From Pseudanabaena sp. M085S1SP2A07QC (lineage in GTDB: Bacteria; Cyanobacteriota; Cyanobacteriia; Pseudanabaenales; Pseudanabaenaceae), in the NCBI GenBank assembly GCA_020404895.1, contig JADBWK010000067.1:1-51525 (forward strand): a DNA stretch of 51,525 nucleotides, in the 5' to 3' direction. The notes below the pieces were generated by a model. The model was not told where the DNA came from and ran no database searches. It saw only the letters and a program-made list of their open reading frames with translations. Numbering within the stretch: position 1 is the first letter of the stretch; each line of letters starts with the position of its first letter. Below are positions 8,211 to 17,358 of this stretch, in pieces. The position numbers and the translations under genes are program-made.

Positions 8211-8643
8211 ATAACTGTTTTAGATAACTCAACAAGTCAGCCATGTCTTGAGGGCTAGGTTGAAACTGTGGCATTGGAGGAGTTTCGCCGCTTACGACCT
8301 GTTGGACTAGACGTACATCCGACTTGCGATCGGATACATGTTGTAAACTGGGTCCCACTTTGCCATTAGCCCATTGTCCATGACAAGCCACACAGTTCAT
8401 CACAAAAATCGAGCGTCCCTGCACAGGATCTCCCGATAGATTTAAAACTGATTGGGTATATTGATCGATTGGTGGACGTAATATCCAGAAGACAATTGCG
8501 ATTACGACGATAACAAAAGTGACAGCGATTGCCAACACAGTTTGCAGCGAAGACTTTACCTCAGGCGATCGCAATGCTTGCTCTGAAGTAGCATCTACAA
8601 CTACATCAGTATCCTTTGTCAAATTTGCCCATTCATTAATCAC
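8209..8643 (-). CDS. cytM: Cytochrome cM
   Basis: The 144-residue protein has a charged N-terminus, one membrane helix (residues 35-55), then RPPIDQYTQSVLNLSGDP and the haem c site CVACH (Cys84, Cys87, His88). KVGPSLQHVSDRKS and TPPMPQFQPSPQDMADLL match cyanobacterial CytM. The probable axial ligand is Met in PPMP. It is a membrane-anchored low-abundance cytochrome linked to respiratory versus photosynthetic electron flow. It runs convergent to rph and divergent from hemE. Confidence 0.92.
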   Translation of the reverse strand: MINEWANLTKDTDVVVDATSEQALRSPEVKSSLQTVLAIAVTFVIVVIAIVFWILRPPIDQYTQSVLNLSGDPVQGRSIFVMNCVACHGQWANGKVGPSLQHVSDRKSDVRLVQQVVSGETPPMPQFQPSPQDMADLLSYLKQL

Positions 8644-8695
8644 TGTTTTTAAACCTAGCCATTATTTAGCCAAAACTTTTACTTAGTAAGGTTTA

Positions 8696-8757
8696 ACCAA
8701 GAATCAGTTTTTTTGGTAGCGTGATTTCGCTGCGCTACCAAAAAATTGGTTCTTGAT
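8696..8757. repeat. Long imperfect palindrome between cytM and hemE
   Basis: Inner arms TTTTTTGGTAGCG and CGCTACCAAAAAA are perfect and outer arms (AACCAAGAATCA / TTGGTTCTTGATT) imperfect. It lies in the divergent gap 8644-8998, so it is not a simple terminator of either gene. Confidence 0.65.
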
Positions 8758-8897
8758 TTTATAGCTTAAGTATTAATAACATATCTTAAAGAAAGTATAA
8801 GTAAGCAAATCGCGATCAGAAATTAAATAAAGCCTAAATTTAGACATGAACCGATGGCTAACTCTAGGATTTGGCTGTGACGAAAGACCAAAGGGGC

Positions 8898-8949
8898 GAC
8901 AAGTGCCCCACTTGTCTTTATTGGTGTCTGGTACGTCACGTTCTATAAT
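8898..8949 (+). promoter_or_regulatory. Predicted hemE promoter with adjacent inverted repeat
   Basis: A perfect -10 box TATAAT (8944-8949) lies 17 bases after TTGGTG (8921-8926), about 50 bases before the hemE start. Immediately upstream is GACAAGTG-CCC-CACTTGTC (8898-8916), an 8-bp inverted repeat positioned like an operator. Both calls are from sequence only. Confidence 0.45.
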
Positions 8950-8998
8950 TCAAAGGCACAATCATAAAAAAGTTTAAAAACACAGGAAAGAGTTGATT

Positions 8999-10030
8999 AT
9001 GGGAGGAAATGATCGCTTGCTAAGGGCAGCAAGAGGTGAAGTACTGGATCGTCCACCAGTATGGATGATGCGCCAAGCAGGAAGATACATGAAGGTGTAT
9101 CGTGACTTGCGCGACAAATATCCCACTTTTAGAGAGCGATCGGAGATTGCCGAACTCGCTGCCGAAATTTCTCTGCAACCATTTCGCGCTTTCCAACCCG
9201 ATGGCGTGATCATGTTCTCCGATATCCTCACTCCGCTTACAGGTATCGGCATCAACTTTGACATCATCGAGAGCCGTGGCCCAATTATCGAGTCACCAAT
9301 TCGGACTCAAGCTCAAGTTGATGCGCTCACAGAGTTTGATCCCGACACTGCTGTTCCCTTTATTCGTAAGATTTTAAGTGCGATCAAAGAAGAAGTAAAA
9401 GATCGAGCAACTATTCTTGGCTTTGTGGGTGCACCTTGGACATTAGCCGCCTATTCAGTTGAAGGCAAAGGCTCTAAGGATTATTCTGTAATCAAAGCTC
9501 TGGCATATAAAGAACCAGCGATCATCCATAGCTTTCTGACTAAAATTGCCGAAATGGTCGGTACTTATGTGATCCATCAGATCGAGTGTGGTACTCAAGT
9601 CGTGCAAATGTTCGACTCTTGGGCAGGACATCTTTGCCCAACTGATTATAAAACTTTTGCACTGCCTTACCAAAAGATGGTTGTCGATAAGGTCAAGGCA
9701 AAGTACCCCGATACCCCATTAATCCTTTACATTAGCGGTAGTGCGGGTGTCCTAGACCTAATGTCTAAGTCTGGTGTAGATATTGTCAGTGTTGACTGGA
9801 CAGTTGATATGGCTGACGCACGCGATCGCATTGGTCGTCACATTCCTGTCCAAGGCAATCTCGATCCCTGCGTTTTATTTGCCGAGCAAAGCTATATTCG
9901 CGAACGGATCATGGAAGTTATTGCCAAGGCTGGCAACAAGGGTCATATCATGAACCTCGGACATGGCATTTTGCCCACCACTCCTGAAGATAATGCAAGA
10001 TTCTTCTTTGAGACTGTCAAGAGCCTCTAA
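8999..10030 (+). CDS. hemE: Uroporphyrinogen decarboxylase
   Basis: The 343-residue protein begins [13 protein letters not shown] and shows the URO-D signatures [14 protein letters not shown] and [12 protein letters not shown], with [15 protein letters not shown] and [11 protein letters not shown]. It decarboxylates uroporphyrinogen III to coproporphyrinogen III, upstream of both haem and chlorophyll. ATG 8999 is preceded by AGGAAAGAG. The in-frame TTG at 8993 lies within this ribosome-binding site and is rejected. Length is normal. Confidence 0.97.
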   Translation: MGGNDRLLRAARGEVLDRPPVWMMRQAGRYMKVYRDLRDKYPTFRERSEIAELAAEISLQPFRAFQPDGVIMFSDILTPLTGIGINFDIIESRGPIIESPIRTQAQVDALTEFDPDTAVPFIRKILSAIKEEVKDRATILGFVGAPWTLAAYSVEGKGSKDYSVIKALAYKEPAIIHSFLTKIAEMVGTYVIHQIECGTQVVQMFDSWAGHLCPTDYKTFALPYQKMVVDKVKAKYPDTPLILYISGSAGVLDLMSKSGVDIVSVDWTVDMADARDRIGRHIPVQGNLDPCVLFAEQSYIRERIMEVIAKAGNKGHIMNLGHGILPTTPEDNARFFFETVKSL

Positions 10031-10055
10031 AAAAAGGTGGCGCTTCGCGCTGTGA

Positions 10056-10090
10056 ACAAAAAAAGCCTCGCTAAGCGAGGCTTTTTTTGT
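10056..10090 (+). terminator. Rho-independent terminator of hemE
   Basis: ACAAAAAAAGCCTCGC pairs with GCGAGGCTTTTTTTGT, a strong stem with a T-run. The remaining gap to 10371 is AT-rich with no recognised element. Confidence 0.9.
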
Positions 10091-10371
10091 TTTTAAAAAC
10101 TTCACCAAAATATCAATAGCCTTTTCCAATTGCTGATTTATTCAAGATAAGCAATCATTTCGTTCGTGGAAGGAACTAAGGTGAAACGGCTTTGACCGCA
10201 CTTGTCACTCCCCAAATTTAACAAAATCCTATTGCTTTAGCTACCTGTTAAGATTCATGAATTATTTTGAATAAAAAGCTGTGAATTAGATAATATCGAT
10301 AAATAATTCAGGTATTATCTATATAGTGTCTTCATTGTTAACTATACAAAACACACAAGACTTAATATTTT

Positions 10372-11436
10372 ATGAAAACTCAACTCTCTGTAATAAGTTT
10401 TTTGACTTTTCTGCTATTATCACCTTATTTTTTGTCTTGTTATAATAGTGCAAATGCTCAGGCGAGTAGTGGGATTGTAAATGAAATAAATATAACATCC
10501 ACTCCTACTCCAACCACAACCCCAACACCTGAAGAGGTAAACAAGGCTATTGAAGCTTCTAAACAAAGAGAAGCAGCTAGGAAAAGGGCTAGTGACTTCT
10601 TTACAAATTATCCCTACGAAACATCTCGAATTCTTTTCTTATGTCATAGGACAGGGGCTGTAAAAGCTAGGCTTTTCAGTGTAAGTGGTGGTTCAAACTA
10701 CGTAAACGAGTTTATTGTACAAGAATATTTTAGGACGGATAGTCCTTTGCCAGATCCGATACTTTCTAGTATCCCAAGTGTAAATAGTAATGTCAACAAG
10801 CTTTTCCAATTGGCAGAAAATTTACGCAATCAACCATCATTAGACGAACCAAAAATACAGGAAGTTGATAATCAGCTTAAAACAATTATTACAAGCTTGA
10901 CATCATACTCATCGTCTATTAAAAATTATAGCGAAACTATACCTGCTCAAATTGCTGAATTATCGAAAATAGATCCGAGCTATTTACGTGCAAACACTTC
11001 GATGGACAAAGGAAGTAATCAAAATGGTAATAGGCTCTTAGCAATTTCAAATACTCTCAAAAGTTTGCAAAGTTGGAGGAATGTTAGAGGTGTTGGAGTA
11101 AGAGTCACTGCTGAGATAAATAGCTTGGTTGGTGAGCTTAATGCTGATAACTTATTCTCTTTCTTTTCTCTTCCTACTCTAAATGGAGCAAAAATAAGAG
11201 GAACTATTTCTGTTGAGATATTTGGTTTAGGTGGACGGGCTGTCTCTAATGCGGTAAATATTACCACAGAGCTTAATCCTCAAACAGCTTTGAAATCTCA
11301 AGAGTCAATATTCCAGATTCGCAAAGCCGTAATTGATAAATCTGAGGGCGAATTAAACCCAATTGAATTAACATTATCTCCCACTGTAATATCCCCACCA
11401 AAATTTGATGAAAGTTTGTGTATTGAAGCTAAATAA
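10372..11436 (+). CDS. Exported protein of unknown function
   Basis: The 354-residue protein has a clear signal peptide (LSVISFLTFLLLSPYFLSCY, cleavage plausible after NANA-Q-type AQA). A Thr/Pro-rich linker (STPTPTTTPTPEE) follows, then a charged helix (EASKQREAARKRA). The rest has helical segments with no motif I recognise. The Cys in FLSCY could be a lipobox only loosely. The AT-rich base composition differs from neighbours such as hemE. It lies 45 bases upstream of the lysozyme-like gene, on the same strand, so both may act on the cell wall, which is inference. Confidence 0.7.
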   Translation: MKTQLSVISFLTFLLLSPYFLSCYNSANAQASSGIVNEINITSTPTPTTTPTPEEVNKAIEASKQREAARKRASDFFTNYPYETSRILFLCHRTGAVKARLFSVSGGSNYVNEFIVQEYFRTDSPLPDPILSSIPSVNSNVNKLFQLAENLRNQPSLDEPKIQEVDNQLKTIITSLTSYSSSIKNYSETIPAQIAELSKIDPSYLRANTSMDKGSNQNGNRLLAISNTLKSLQSWRNVRGVGVRVTAEINSLVGELNADNLFSFFSLPTLNGAKIRGTISVEIFGLGGRAVSNAVNITTELNPQTALKSQESIFQIRKAVIDKSEGELNPIELTLSPTVISPPKFDESLCIEAK

Positions 11437-11481
11437 AGAGATTAATTTGTAACCTTATCAATATAATAGTGAGTGTTTATT

Positions 11482-12246
11482 ATGACTGAAGTTATTGTCG
11501 AAAACAATCCAAATCAAGTTGGTTCAATGGCAGCTTGGCAGAATATTCTCAATGGTTGTGGTTATAACCCTGCATTAATCATTACTGGATATTTTGACGG
11601 TGAGACCATTGCAGCAACCAAGAAATTTCAAACAGATCTTAAATTAGATCCAACTGGTGAAGTAAATTTAGAAACATGGCAAGCTGGACTTTCTCACAAA
11701 AAGTTAGATGGTTGGTCAGCAGCGACTCCTCCAATTTCTGTCAGAAGAAATCGAGATGCGGATGTTAATGTCCATTGGTCGAAGCAAGATTTGGCAGGTA
11801 AATTGGTCGAAAAGGCTAAAGAGCTTGGCTTACCGTTAAAAACGCAATGGGCTTACTTGATGGCAACCATTGAGTGGGAAACAGCACATACATTTGAGCC
11901 AGTGCGTGAAGCATATTGGCTCAGCGAAGCTTGGAGAAGAGAGCATCTTAGGTATTATCCCTACTATGGTCGAGGCTATGTTCAATTGACTTGGAAAGCC
12001 AACTACCAGACTTTCTCAGAAATTACTGGATTGGACTTAGTATCTAACCCAGACTTAGCAATGCAACCAGATACAGCATTGTTTATACTTGTTTATGGTC
12101 TCAAGCACGGAATTTTTGGAGCTAAATTAGAAGACTATGTTCGGCAAGATAAAACAGATTACTTTCATGCACGTCGAGGCGTTAATATTCTAGACCACGC
12201 CGCAGATATTGCAGATATTGCTAAAAAGTGGGAAGCCAAACTCTAG
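11482..12246 (+). CDS. Peptidoglycan-binding / GH19-type lysozyme-like protein
   Basis: Starting at ATG 11482 (254 residues), the N-terminal third (AWQNILNGCGYN, GYFDGETIAATKKFQ, PTGEVNLETW) is a PG_binding_1 domain. The C-terminal part has IEWETAHTFEPVREAYW and GRGYVQLTWKANYQTF, the signature of GH19-type endolysins and chitinase-like muramidases, with the catalytic Glu probably in EWETA. No signal peptide is visible, as in phage endolysins, so export would need another route. It could be a prophage-derived domestic gene. No phage structural genes are nearby. Confidence 0.85.
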   Translation: MTEVIVENNPNQVGSMAAWQNILNGCGYNPALIITGYFDGETIAATKKFQTDLKLDPTGEVNLETWQAGLSHKKLDGWSAATPPISVRRNRDADVNVHWSKQDLAGKLVEKAKELGLPLKTQWAYLMATIEWETAHTFEPVREAYWLSEAWRREHLRYYPYYGRGYVQLTWKANYQTFSEITGLDLVSNPDLAMQPDTALFILVYGLKHGIFGAKLEDYVRQDKTDYFHARRGVNILDHAADIADIAKKWEAKL

Positions 12247-12275
12247 CAATCTAATCAAACAAATCAACTTCACCT

Positions 12276-12314
12276 AAAATATAGTGGCAATTTATGAATT
12301 GCCACTATATTTTT
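12276..12314. terminator. Bidirectional terminator between the GH19 gene and mtnP
   Basis: AAAATATAGTGGCAAT pairs with ATTGCCACTATATTTT across a 6-base loop, with T-runs on both strands between two convergent genes. Confidence 0.8.
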
Positions 12315-12332
12315 GACTTTGTGAATAGCTAG

Positions 12333-13208
12333 CTATAGATACTTTTGCAGAATCACTTTTAAGCGATCGCGACTTGCATCAGATACCTTACTCAAATCGG
12401 TCAAGATCGAAGTTTTCAAAGCATGATGTGCTTCAGATCTTGGGGGATTAGCCGCGATTTTTGCCACGGCATTTTGAATTACGGTTTGAGCATTGACTGC
12501 ATTTTTATGTAAATTTTGGATGATCATTTCCACAGTTACACTCTCATGATCATCATGCCAGCAGTCATAATCAGTAACCAATGCGATCGTGGCATAGGAA
12601 ATTTCTGCCTCGCGGGCAAGCTTTGCCTCAGTGACATTAGTCATGCCAATGACCTTAGCGCCCCAACTACGATGAAGTAGCGATTCGGCTTTAGTCGAGA
12701 AAGCTGGACCCTCCATACAAAGATAAATTCCCCCTTTATGGACTTTGTTGCGCCCCAAATCCACTGCTTCTGCCGATGAGGCTAATACCGCGAGAAGAGA
12801 TTTGCAAATTGGCTCAGCAAAGGCAACATGGGCAACAACTCCTTCCCCAAAGAATGTCGATATACGGCTAGTGGTGCGATCGATAAACTGATCGGGTAGC
12901 ACAATATCTAGAGGTCGGGCATATTCTTGTAAGGAGCCAACTGCTGAGGCGGAAATGATATATTCCACACCTAGACTTTTAAGAGCATAGATATTGGCGC
13001 GATAGGGGACTTCTGTGGGGAGCAAATGGTGCGATCGCCCATGTCGTGCCAGAAACAGCACAGGGGTTCCAGACAATTTGCCATAGATAAATGCATCTGA
13101 AGTTTTGCCAAAGGGAGTATCAATATTAATTTCTTGAATATCAGTCAGGGCGGACATTTTGTAGAGTCCACTGCCGCCAATAATGCCAATTTGTGCGTTA
13201 ACTGTCAT
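12333..13208 (-). CDS. mtnP: S-methyl-5'-thioadenosine phosphorylase
   Basis: The 291-residue protein shows [32 protein letters not shown] and [13 protein letters not shown] with [15 protein letters not shown], the pattern of PNP/MTAP family 2 enzymes. It splits methylthioadenosine to adenine and methylthioribose-1-phosphate in the methionine salvage pathway, using phosphate. The [11 protein letters not shown] and [10 protein letters not shown] segments fit MTAP rather than bacterial PNP. Length is normal for the family. Confidence 0.92.
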   Translation of the reverse strand: MTVNAQIGIIGGSGLYKMSALTDIQEINIDTPFGKTSDAFIYGKLSGTPVLFLARHGRSHHLLPTEVPYRANIYALKSLGVEYIISASAVGSLQEYARPLDIVLPDQFIDRTTSRISTFFGEGVVAHVAFAEPICKSLLAVLASSAEAVDLGRNKVHKGGIYLCMEGPAFSTKAESLLHRSWGAKVIGMTNVTEAKLAREAEISYATIALVTDYDCWHDDHESVTVEMIIQNLHKNAVNAQTVIQNAVAKIAANPPRSEAHHALKTSILTDLSKVSDASRDRLKVILQKYL

Positions 13209-13243
13209 AGTTTTTTTAAGATTATGCGAATTATATAGATTAC

Positions 13244-13280
13244 TGTAGGGTGCGTTACGCTGTGGCTAACGCACCCTACA
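13244..13280. repeat. Palindrome of the GTAGGGTGCGTTA type
   Basis: TGTAGGGTGCGTTA.. pairs with ..CTAACGCACCCTACA (13266-13280). A diverged copy of the same element lies at 14479-14557. Confidence 0.75.
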
Positions 13281-13310
13281 AGAAGGATTTTGGACTTCTT
13301 CGACAAGCTA

Positions 13311-14246
13311 CTAGGTATTTACAACCTGTAAATCAGCAATTAAATTGCTTAACTGCTCGGTAGTAGCATGATAAACCTCACCACAGAAATGACAAGTGGC
13401 TTCTGCACCTTTGTCCTCGGCAATCATCGATCGCAAATCTTCTTCGCCAAACATTTTCATTGCGGCTAACACGCGATCGATGGAGCAAGGACAATTAAAT
13501 GTGACATCTTTACTCATTGGCAAAATATCGAGATGCATATCGGCAAATATCTCGGTCATCACCTCTGCGATCGCTTTGCCTTGGAGTAGCAAGTCCATGA
13601 GTTTTTGCGTATCACTTTTTGCCTCTAGTTGGCTCAGCAAATCTTCTTGAGAAAGGTTGGCTGTCTTCGCTGCCCGAAGCGTGGCTTTAGGCATAATCTG
13701 CAATAAGATTCCAGCAGCAACCTTTACGGGAGCGTCGTCACGATCTTGCTCAATTACTTCCGTAAGCATGAGCTTAGAATAAGTTTGCTCAGACGAAGCT
13801 AAGTACCATGCAACATCGTTGGCGATATCACCCGCAATTAATTCGACAGTGCTGCTGTAGGGTTCACCATAGCCAACATCACGCATAACCTTGAAAAAAC
13901 CTGTATGCCCAATGCCTTGACTAACGTTTTGTTGACCATCAGCAAGGGGAGGTAATGCAAATTTGGGGTTGGTGACAAAACCGCGTACTGTCCCATCAAA
14001 TCCTGCATCGGCATAGACTAAGCCCAGTCCACCATCACCCGCAATTCTGACATTGACTCTAGCTTGAGATTGCTTCATATTTGAGGCAAGCAGTAAACTT
14101 GCCCCCATGGTACGACCAAGTGCTGCTGTAGCGATCGCTGATAACTGATGGCGGCGATGAGCCTCATTGAGGGCTTGGGTAATATTCACGCCAATGACAC
14201 GGACTCGTCCGTCGGCGGTGAGGGCGCGAATTAAGCGATCGTTCAT
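13311..14246 (-). CDS. hslO: Redox-regulated chaperone Hsp33
   Basis: The 311-residue protein starts MNDRLIRALTADGRVRV and has the HslO N-terminal holdase region. The C-terminal zinc switch has both Cys pairs, CPC (in FNCPCSIDRVLAA) and CHFC (in EATCHFCGEVYH). On oxidation the four cysteines release zinc and expose the chaperone surface. It is cytoplasmic. It is upstream of mtnP on the same strand with a 102-base gap holding a palindrome, so co-transcription is uncertain. Confidence 0.95.
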   Translation of the reverse strand: MNDRLIRALTADGRVRVIGVNITQALNEAHRRHQLSAIATAALGRTMGASLLLASNMKQSQARVNVRIAGDGGLGLVYADAGFDGTVRGFVTNPKFALPPLADGQQNVSQGIGHTGFFKVMRDVGYGEPYSSTVELIAGDIANDVAWYLASSEQTYSKLMLTEVIEQDRDDAPVKVAAGILLQIMPKATLRAAKTANLSQEDLLSQLEAKSDTQKLMDLLLQGKAIAEVMTEIFADMHLDILPMSKDVTFNCPCSIDRVLAAMKMFGEEDLRSMIAEDKGAEATCHFCGEVYHATTEQLSNLIADLQVVNT

Positions 14247-14319
14247 GAAGTTTTTCTAACGGTTGAGTATTCAATAGAGCATTACAGGCATTACCTGATC
14301 TAGATCTCCATGTTATATC

Positions 14320-14352
14320 AAAGCTCAAAATGGCTATGCCATTTTGAGCTTT
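14320..14352. repeat. Perfect hairpin upstream of hslO
   Basis: AAAGCTCAAAATGGC pairs with GCCATTTTGAGCTTT. The same core (AAAATGGC.GCCATTTT) recurs at 39113-39145 upstream of ccmO. Confidence 0.75.
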
Positions 14353-14478
14353 TAAAAATCTTACTGAGTTTGTTTTTTGATTTCCGAAAGTATCGCCGCA
14401 CTTTCGGAATTGGCAGTTTCATAAAATATAACTCTAGCAGCCTGTCGGAGAAACCCCAAATTGCTTGTAACTCTTAGC

Positions 14479-14557
14479 TCGTAGGGTGTGTTAGCGTCAG
14501 CGTAACGTACCCAATAACCGCAAATGGTGCGTTACGCTATCGCCAACATACCCTACA
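14479..14557. repeat. Long imperfect palindrome (GTAGGGTGTGTTAGCG type)
   Basis: GTAGGGTGTGTTAGCG... pairs imperfectly with ...CGCCAACATACCCTAC. It is related to the palindrome at 13244-13280, and the pair looks like copies of one dispersed repeat family. Confidence 0.7.
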
Positions 14558-14563
14558 AAAGAG

Positions 14564-16285
14564 ATGAGCAAGAGAGGTGCGGCACTACGTGCCGCACCTC
14601 TCTTGCTCGTTTTGAGTTCATTTAGATATGGCATAATAGCGATATTGCGATATATTGCCGAAACGTTGAACCAAACCTACTTTCAGTCCGAACATTTACT
14701 CTTTGACCCAGCCACACCAGATCACGACGCAGTAAATATTGTCTTTGCTTTCCCCAACACCTACACCGTGGGAATTACGAGCTTAGGCTATCAAGGTGTA
14801 TGGGCAAATTTAGCTACGCGATCGCAGGTTAACGTGAGCCGATGGTTTACCGATGCCCATGAGGACTTACCAAGGAAGATTGAAATATTAGGATTTTCGT
14901 TTTCATGGGAACTAGATTACGTCAATATTTTGGCGGCGTTGAAAAAATTTGATATTCCCATTGATACTTGCGATCGCACTGACGAGCATCCATTAATATT
15001 TGGTGGAGGCCCCGTTCTCACCGCCAATCCCGAACCATTCGCGGCATGGTTTGATATCGTGCTACTTGGTGATGGCGAAGAATTGATTGGGAACTTCTTA
15101 AATGCTTATCAAGAAGTTCGCCATGCTAGTCGTGAAATAAAATTGCGCCATTTAGCGAAATTAGATGGAATTTACGTTCCGTTATTGTATGAAGTAACCT
15201 ATGAATCCGATGATGGTGCGATCGCTTCAATTCAACCTATAGATTCTGAAATTCCTTCCACAATCCACAAACAAACCTATAAAGGGAACACTCTGTCTGC
15301 CTCTACAGTTGTTACTGAAAAAGCCGCATGGGAAAGCATTTTTATGGTGGAAGTGGTGCGAAGTTGTCCTGAGATGTGTCGCTTCTGCTTGGCGAGTTAT
15401 TTAACGCTTCCCTTTAGAACTGCCAGTTTAGAGTCAAGTCTGATACCTGCGATCGCAAAAGGATTAGAGGTAACTAAACGTCTAGGCTTACTTGGGGCAT
15501 CAATTACCCAACATCCTGAATTTGATCTATTGCTAGACCATCTCGCTCAGCCTCAATTTGATGATGTGCGCCTCAGCCTTGCCTCAGTCCGCACCAATAC
15601 CCTAACCGAGAAATTAGCCCGAACTCTCTCTACTCGTGATAGTCGTTCCGTTACGATTGCGATCGAAAGTGGCTCCGAACGTTTGCGCGAAATCATTAAT
15701 AAGAAGTTACATAATGATGAAATCAAGCAAGCGGCGATCAATGCTCAAGCAGGTGGTTTGAAGTCTCTGAAGCTTTACGGTATGGCGGGCGTACCGATGG
15801 AAAATGATGACGATATCGACCAAACTATTGAGATGCTAATTTCTCTCCGCAAAATTGCACCAAAGCTGAAGCTCACTTTTGGTTGCAGTACGTTTGTGCC
15901 TAAATCGCATACGCCTTTGCAATGGCAGGGTATCAGTACTAATGCTGAAAAGAAAATGCAGTATTTCCGTAAGAAACTATTACCTAAAGGCATTGACTTT
16001 CGCCCTGAAAGTTATAAAGACTCTATTGTGCAAGGGCTAATTTCAAGGGGCGATCGCCGTCTGACTAAGTTATTGCGTCTAGCTTGTAGCTATAGCGATG
16101 GTGATGCTCCTAGTGATGGTTCCTATAAACGTGCTTTTAAGGAATTGCGTGGACAGTTACCGCCTCTGGCTTGGTATGTCCATGAAGATTGGGATGTTAA
16201 TCAAGTTCTACCTTGGCAACATCTTCGCAGCGCTTTGCCAGTAGAGACATTAATCAAGCATCGCGAGACTTCTCTGGCTTTTTAA
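14564..16285 (+). CDS. B12-binding-type radical SAM protein (TIGR03960-like N-terminal half)
   Basis: The protein has an N-terminal cobalamin-binding-like region (LLFDPATPDHDAVNIVF, FPNTYTVGITSLGYQG, IFGGGPVLTANPEPF) and a radical SAM core with the cluster motif CPEMCRFC, followed by IESGSERLREIINK. Such proteins cleave S-adenosylmethionine at a 4Fe-4S cluster; the substrate of this family is not known to me. The longest start, ATG 14564, gives 573 residues, but its first 15 codons are encoded by the palindrome 14566-14608. No other ATG precedes the conserved region; TTG 14645 or TTG 14666 are likelier starts. The gene stands alone. Confidence 0.85.
   Translation: MSKRGAALRAAPLLLVLSSFRYGIIAILRYIAETLNQTYFQSEHLLFDPATPDHDAVNIVFAFPNTYTVGITSLGYQGVWANLATRSQVNVSRWFTDAHEDLPRKIEILGFSFSWELDYVNILAALKKFDIPIDTCDRTDEHPLIFGGGPVLTANPEPFAAWFDIVLLGDGEELIGNFLNAYQEVRHASREIKLRHLAKLDGIYVPLLYEVTYESDDGAIASIQPIDSEIPSTIHKQTYKGNTLSASTVVTEKAAWESIFMVEVVRSCPEMCRFCLASYLTLPFRTASLESSLIPAIAKGLEVTKRLGLLGASITQHPEFDLLLDHLAQPQFDDVRLSLASVRTNTLTEKLARTLSTRDSRSVTIAIESGSERLREIINKKLHNDEIKQAAINAQAGGLKSLKLYGMAGVPMENDDDIDQTIEMLISLRKIAPKLKLTFGCSTFVPKSHTPLQWQGISTNAEKKMQYFRKKLLPKGIDFRPESYKDSIVQGLISRGDRRLTKLLRLACSYSDGDAPSDGSYKRAFKELRGQLPPLAWYVHEDWDVNQVLPWQHLRSALPVETLIKHRETSLAF
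14566..14608. repeat. Perfect palindrome, 20-bp arms, loop TAC
   Basis: Arms 14566-14585 and 14589-14608 are exact. The element covers the first codons of the longest reading of the radical SAM gene, which makes that nominal ATG doubtful. Confidence 0.85.
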
Positions 16286-16441
16286 TAACCCAAAAGGTTA
16301 TGACCCAAAAGAGAATGATAGCCGAACAGATTAAGAAAACTTTTCTCATGCCTTCAGTTAATGTCTAATGTTTGCAATCATCGGACGTAGATAATCTTGG
16401 CTAAAAGACCTTATATTCAGAGGTTTCGGTGCATTGCGGTT

Positions 16442-16448
16442 GTTATGT
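16442..16448 (-). other. Cassette 3 inverse core site (R'' ACATAAC)
   Basis: On the minus strand the HEPN gene ends ACA-TAA inside ACATAACAACCGC. ACATAAC is the exact complement of the core GTTATGT that opens this cassette at 17247. The stop codon inside R'' followed by AACAA is the classic attC left end. A matching right end further downstream is not clear, so this attC may be truncated. Confidence 0.5.
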
Positions 16449-17225
16449 CTCTTTCGGCACGCGATGCACTGTTGTAGCTCGAATAAGCTCTGAACCAATG
16501 GACGGTACACCCTGATTTTTGCGCTGTAAACGTAGTCGATCCAAGCATGTTTCAAGACTCTCATTTTCTCGAATTGCTGCATCTAATGGAGAGAAAATGC
16601 TCAAAGTAGTAAGTGGTTGTTCGTGTTTTTCTTTTACAGATCTGGACAATGCAAAACATTCATCTGTGTGACTGTCTGAAAACTTATCAAGCATCTTATA
16701 TTCGATTGGAGAAATTACATCAATAACTGCTTTTCCGAAGTCGATGCACTCTTGATAAGTAGGCACTTTACCTTGATGAATGACTTGATTTCTTAATTCA
16801 ATCATCTTATTTGAAAGTAAGTTTGGAGGATCACCCATCTCCACAAACCAGAGCATGGTAAAAGCGCCAAGTTGCCGCTCTGATTGCTTTGATATCGACT
16901 TCCAGCATTTCTCAATACCTTGCTGAGAGATAGACTTTGATCGACAGATGACGCGAATTACGAACTCATAAAATCGTTCAAGGGATGCAGCAAAACTAGC
17001 GATAGATTCTCGTAAATACCCATCGAGCAAGGCATTTGAGGCAATCGCAAAAAGAACCTCATGCTTTGGTGTACGTAAAACCGTTGTTGATCGGTGTCCT
17101 TCTGGGCATTTAAATTCATAAATTCCATCATCACGAATAGAGCAGAGACGCGAATAGCTTACGAAAGAGGATTGCTCTTCCGATTTATCATCGGAGCAAA
17201 TGTTACAGACAATTTCAATGCGCAA
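16443..17225 (-). CDS. HEPN-like protein with N-terminal zinc-ribbon-like segment (cassette gene 3)
   Basis: The 260-residue protein starts at TTG 17223-17225, preceded by GGAG. The N-terminus has CNIC (Cys7, Cys10) and CPEGH (Cys40, His44), a possible zinc site. Helical segments follow (SIASFAASLERFYEFVIRV) and the motif R145-NQVI-H150, fitting the R-x4-6-H signature of HEPN ribonuclease domains. The fold is inferred, not confirmed. The gene begins 22 bases after a GTTATGT core site and its stop lies in the complementary ACATAAC, so it looks like an integron gene cassette. Function unknown. Confidence 0.7.
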   Translation of the reverse strand: MRIEIVCNICSDDKSEEQSSFVSYSRLCSIRDDGIYEFKCPEGHRSTTVLRTPKHEVLFAIASNALLDGYLRESIASFAASLERFYEFVIRVICRSKSISQQGIEKCWKSISKQSERQLGAFTMLWFVEMGDPPNLLSNKMIELRNQVIHQGKVPTYQECIDFGKAVIDVISPIEYKMLDKFSDSHTDECFALSRSVKEKHEQPLTTLSIFSPLDAAIRENESLETCLDRLRLQRKNQGVPSIGSELIRATTVHRVPKET

Positions 17226-17240
17226 TCTAAAACTCCAGAC

Positions 17241-17247
17241 ACATAAC
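17241..17247 (-). other. Cassette 3 leading core site (GTTATGT)
   Basis: Minus-strand CGTTATGTG at the boundary between direct repeat A and cassette 3. The predicted crossover is between G (17247) and TT, and the HEPN start codon follows shortly after. Confidence 0.5.
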
Positions 17248-17358
17248 GTATTAGACGGAATTTTTCTGTCTAATCTGAACTATAGGGTATATAGGCTGAA
17301 AGTCAAGTTTCTAGTTATACACCCTATACGGGATATTACACAGAAAAATTTTGCCTAA

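Noticed and set aside
14440-14475. CAGCCTGTCGGAGAAACCCC as an IS terminal repeat
   Set aside because: It looks like an IS end, but no partner inverted repeat or transposase remnant is present nearby.
16358-16582. Minus-strand frame overlapping the end of the HEPN-like gene
   Set aside because: It is out of frame with the better supported 16443-17225 gene and has no recognisable motif.
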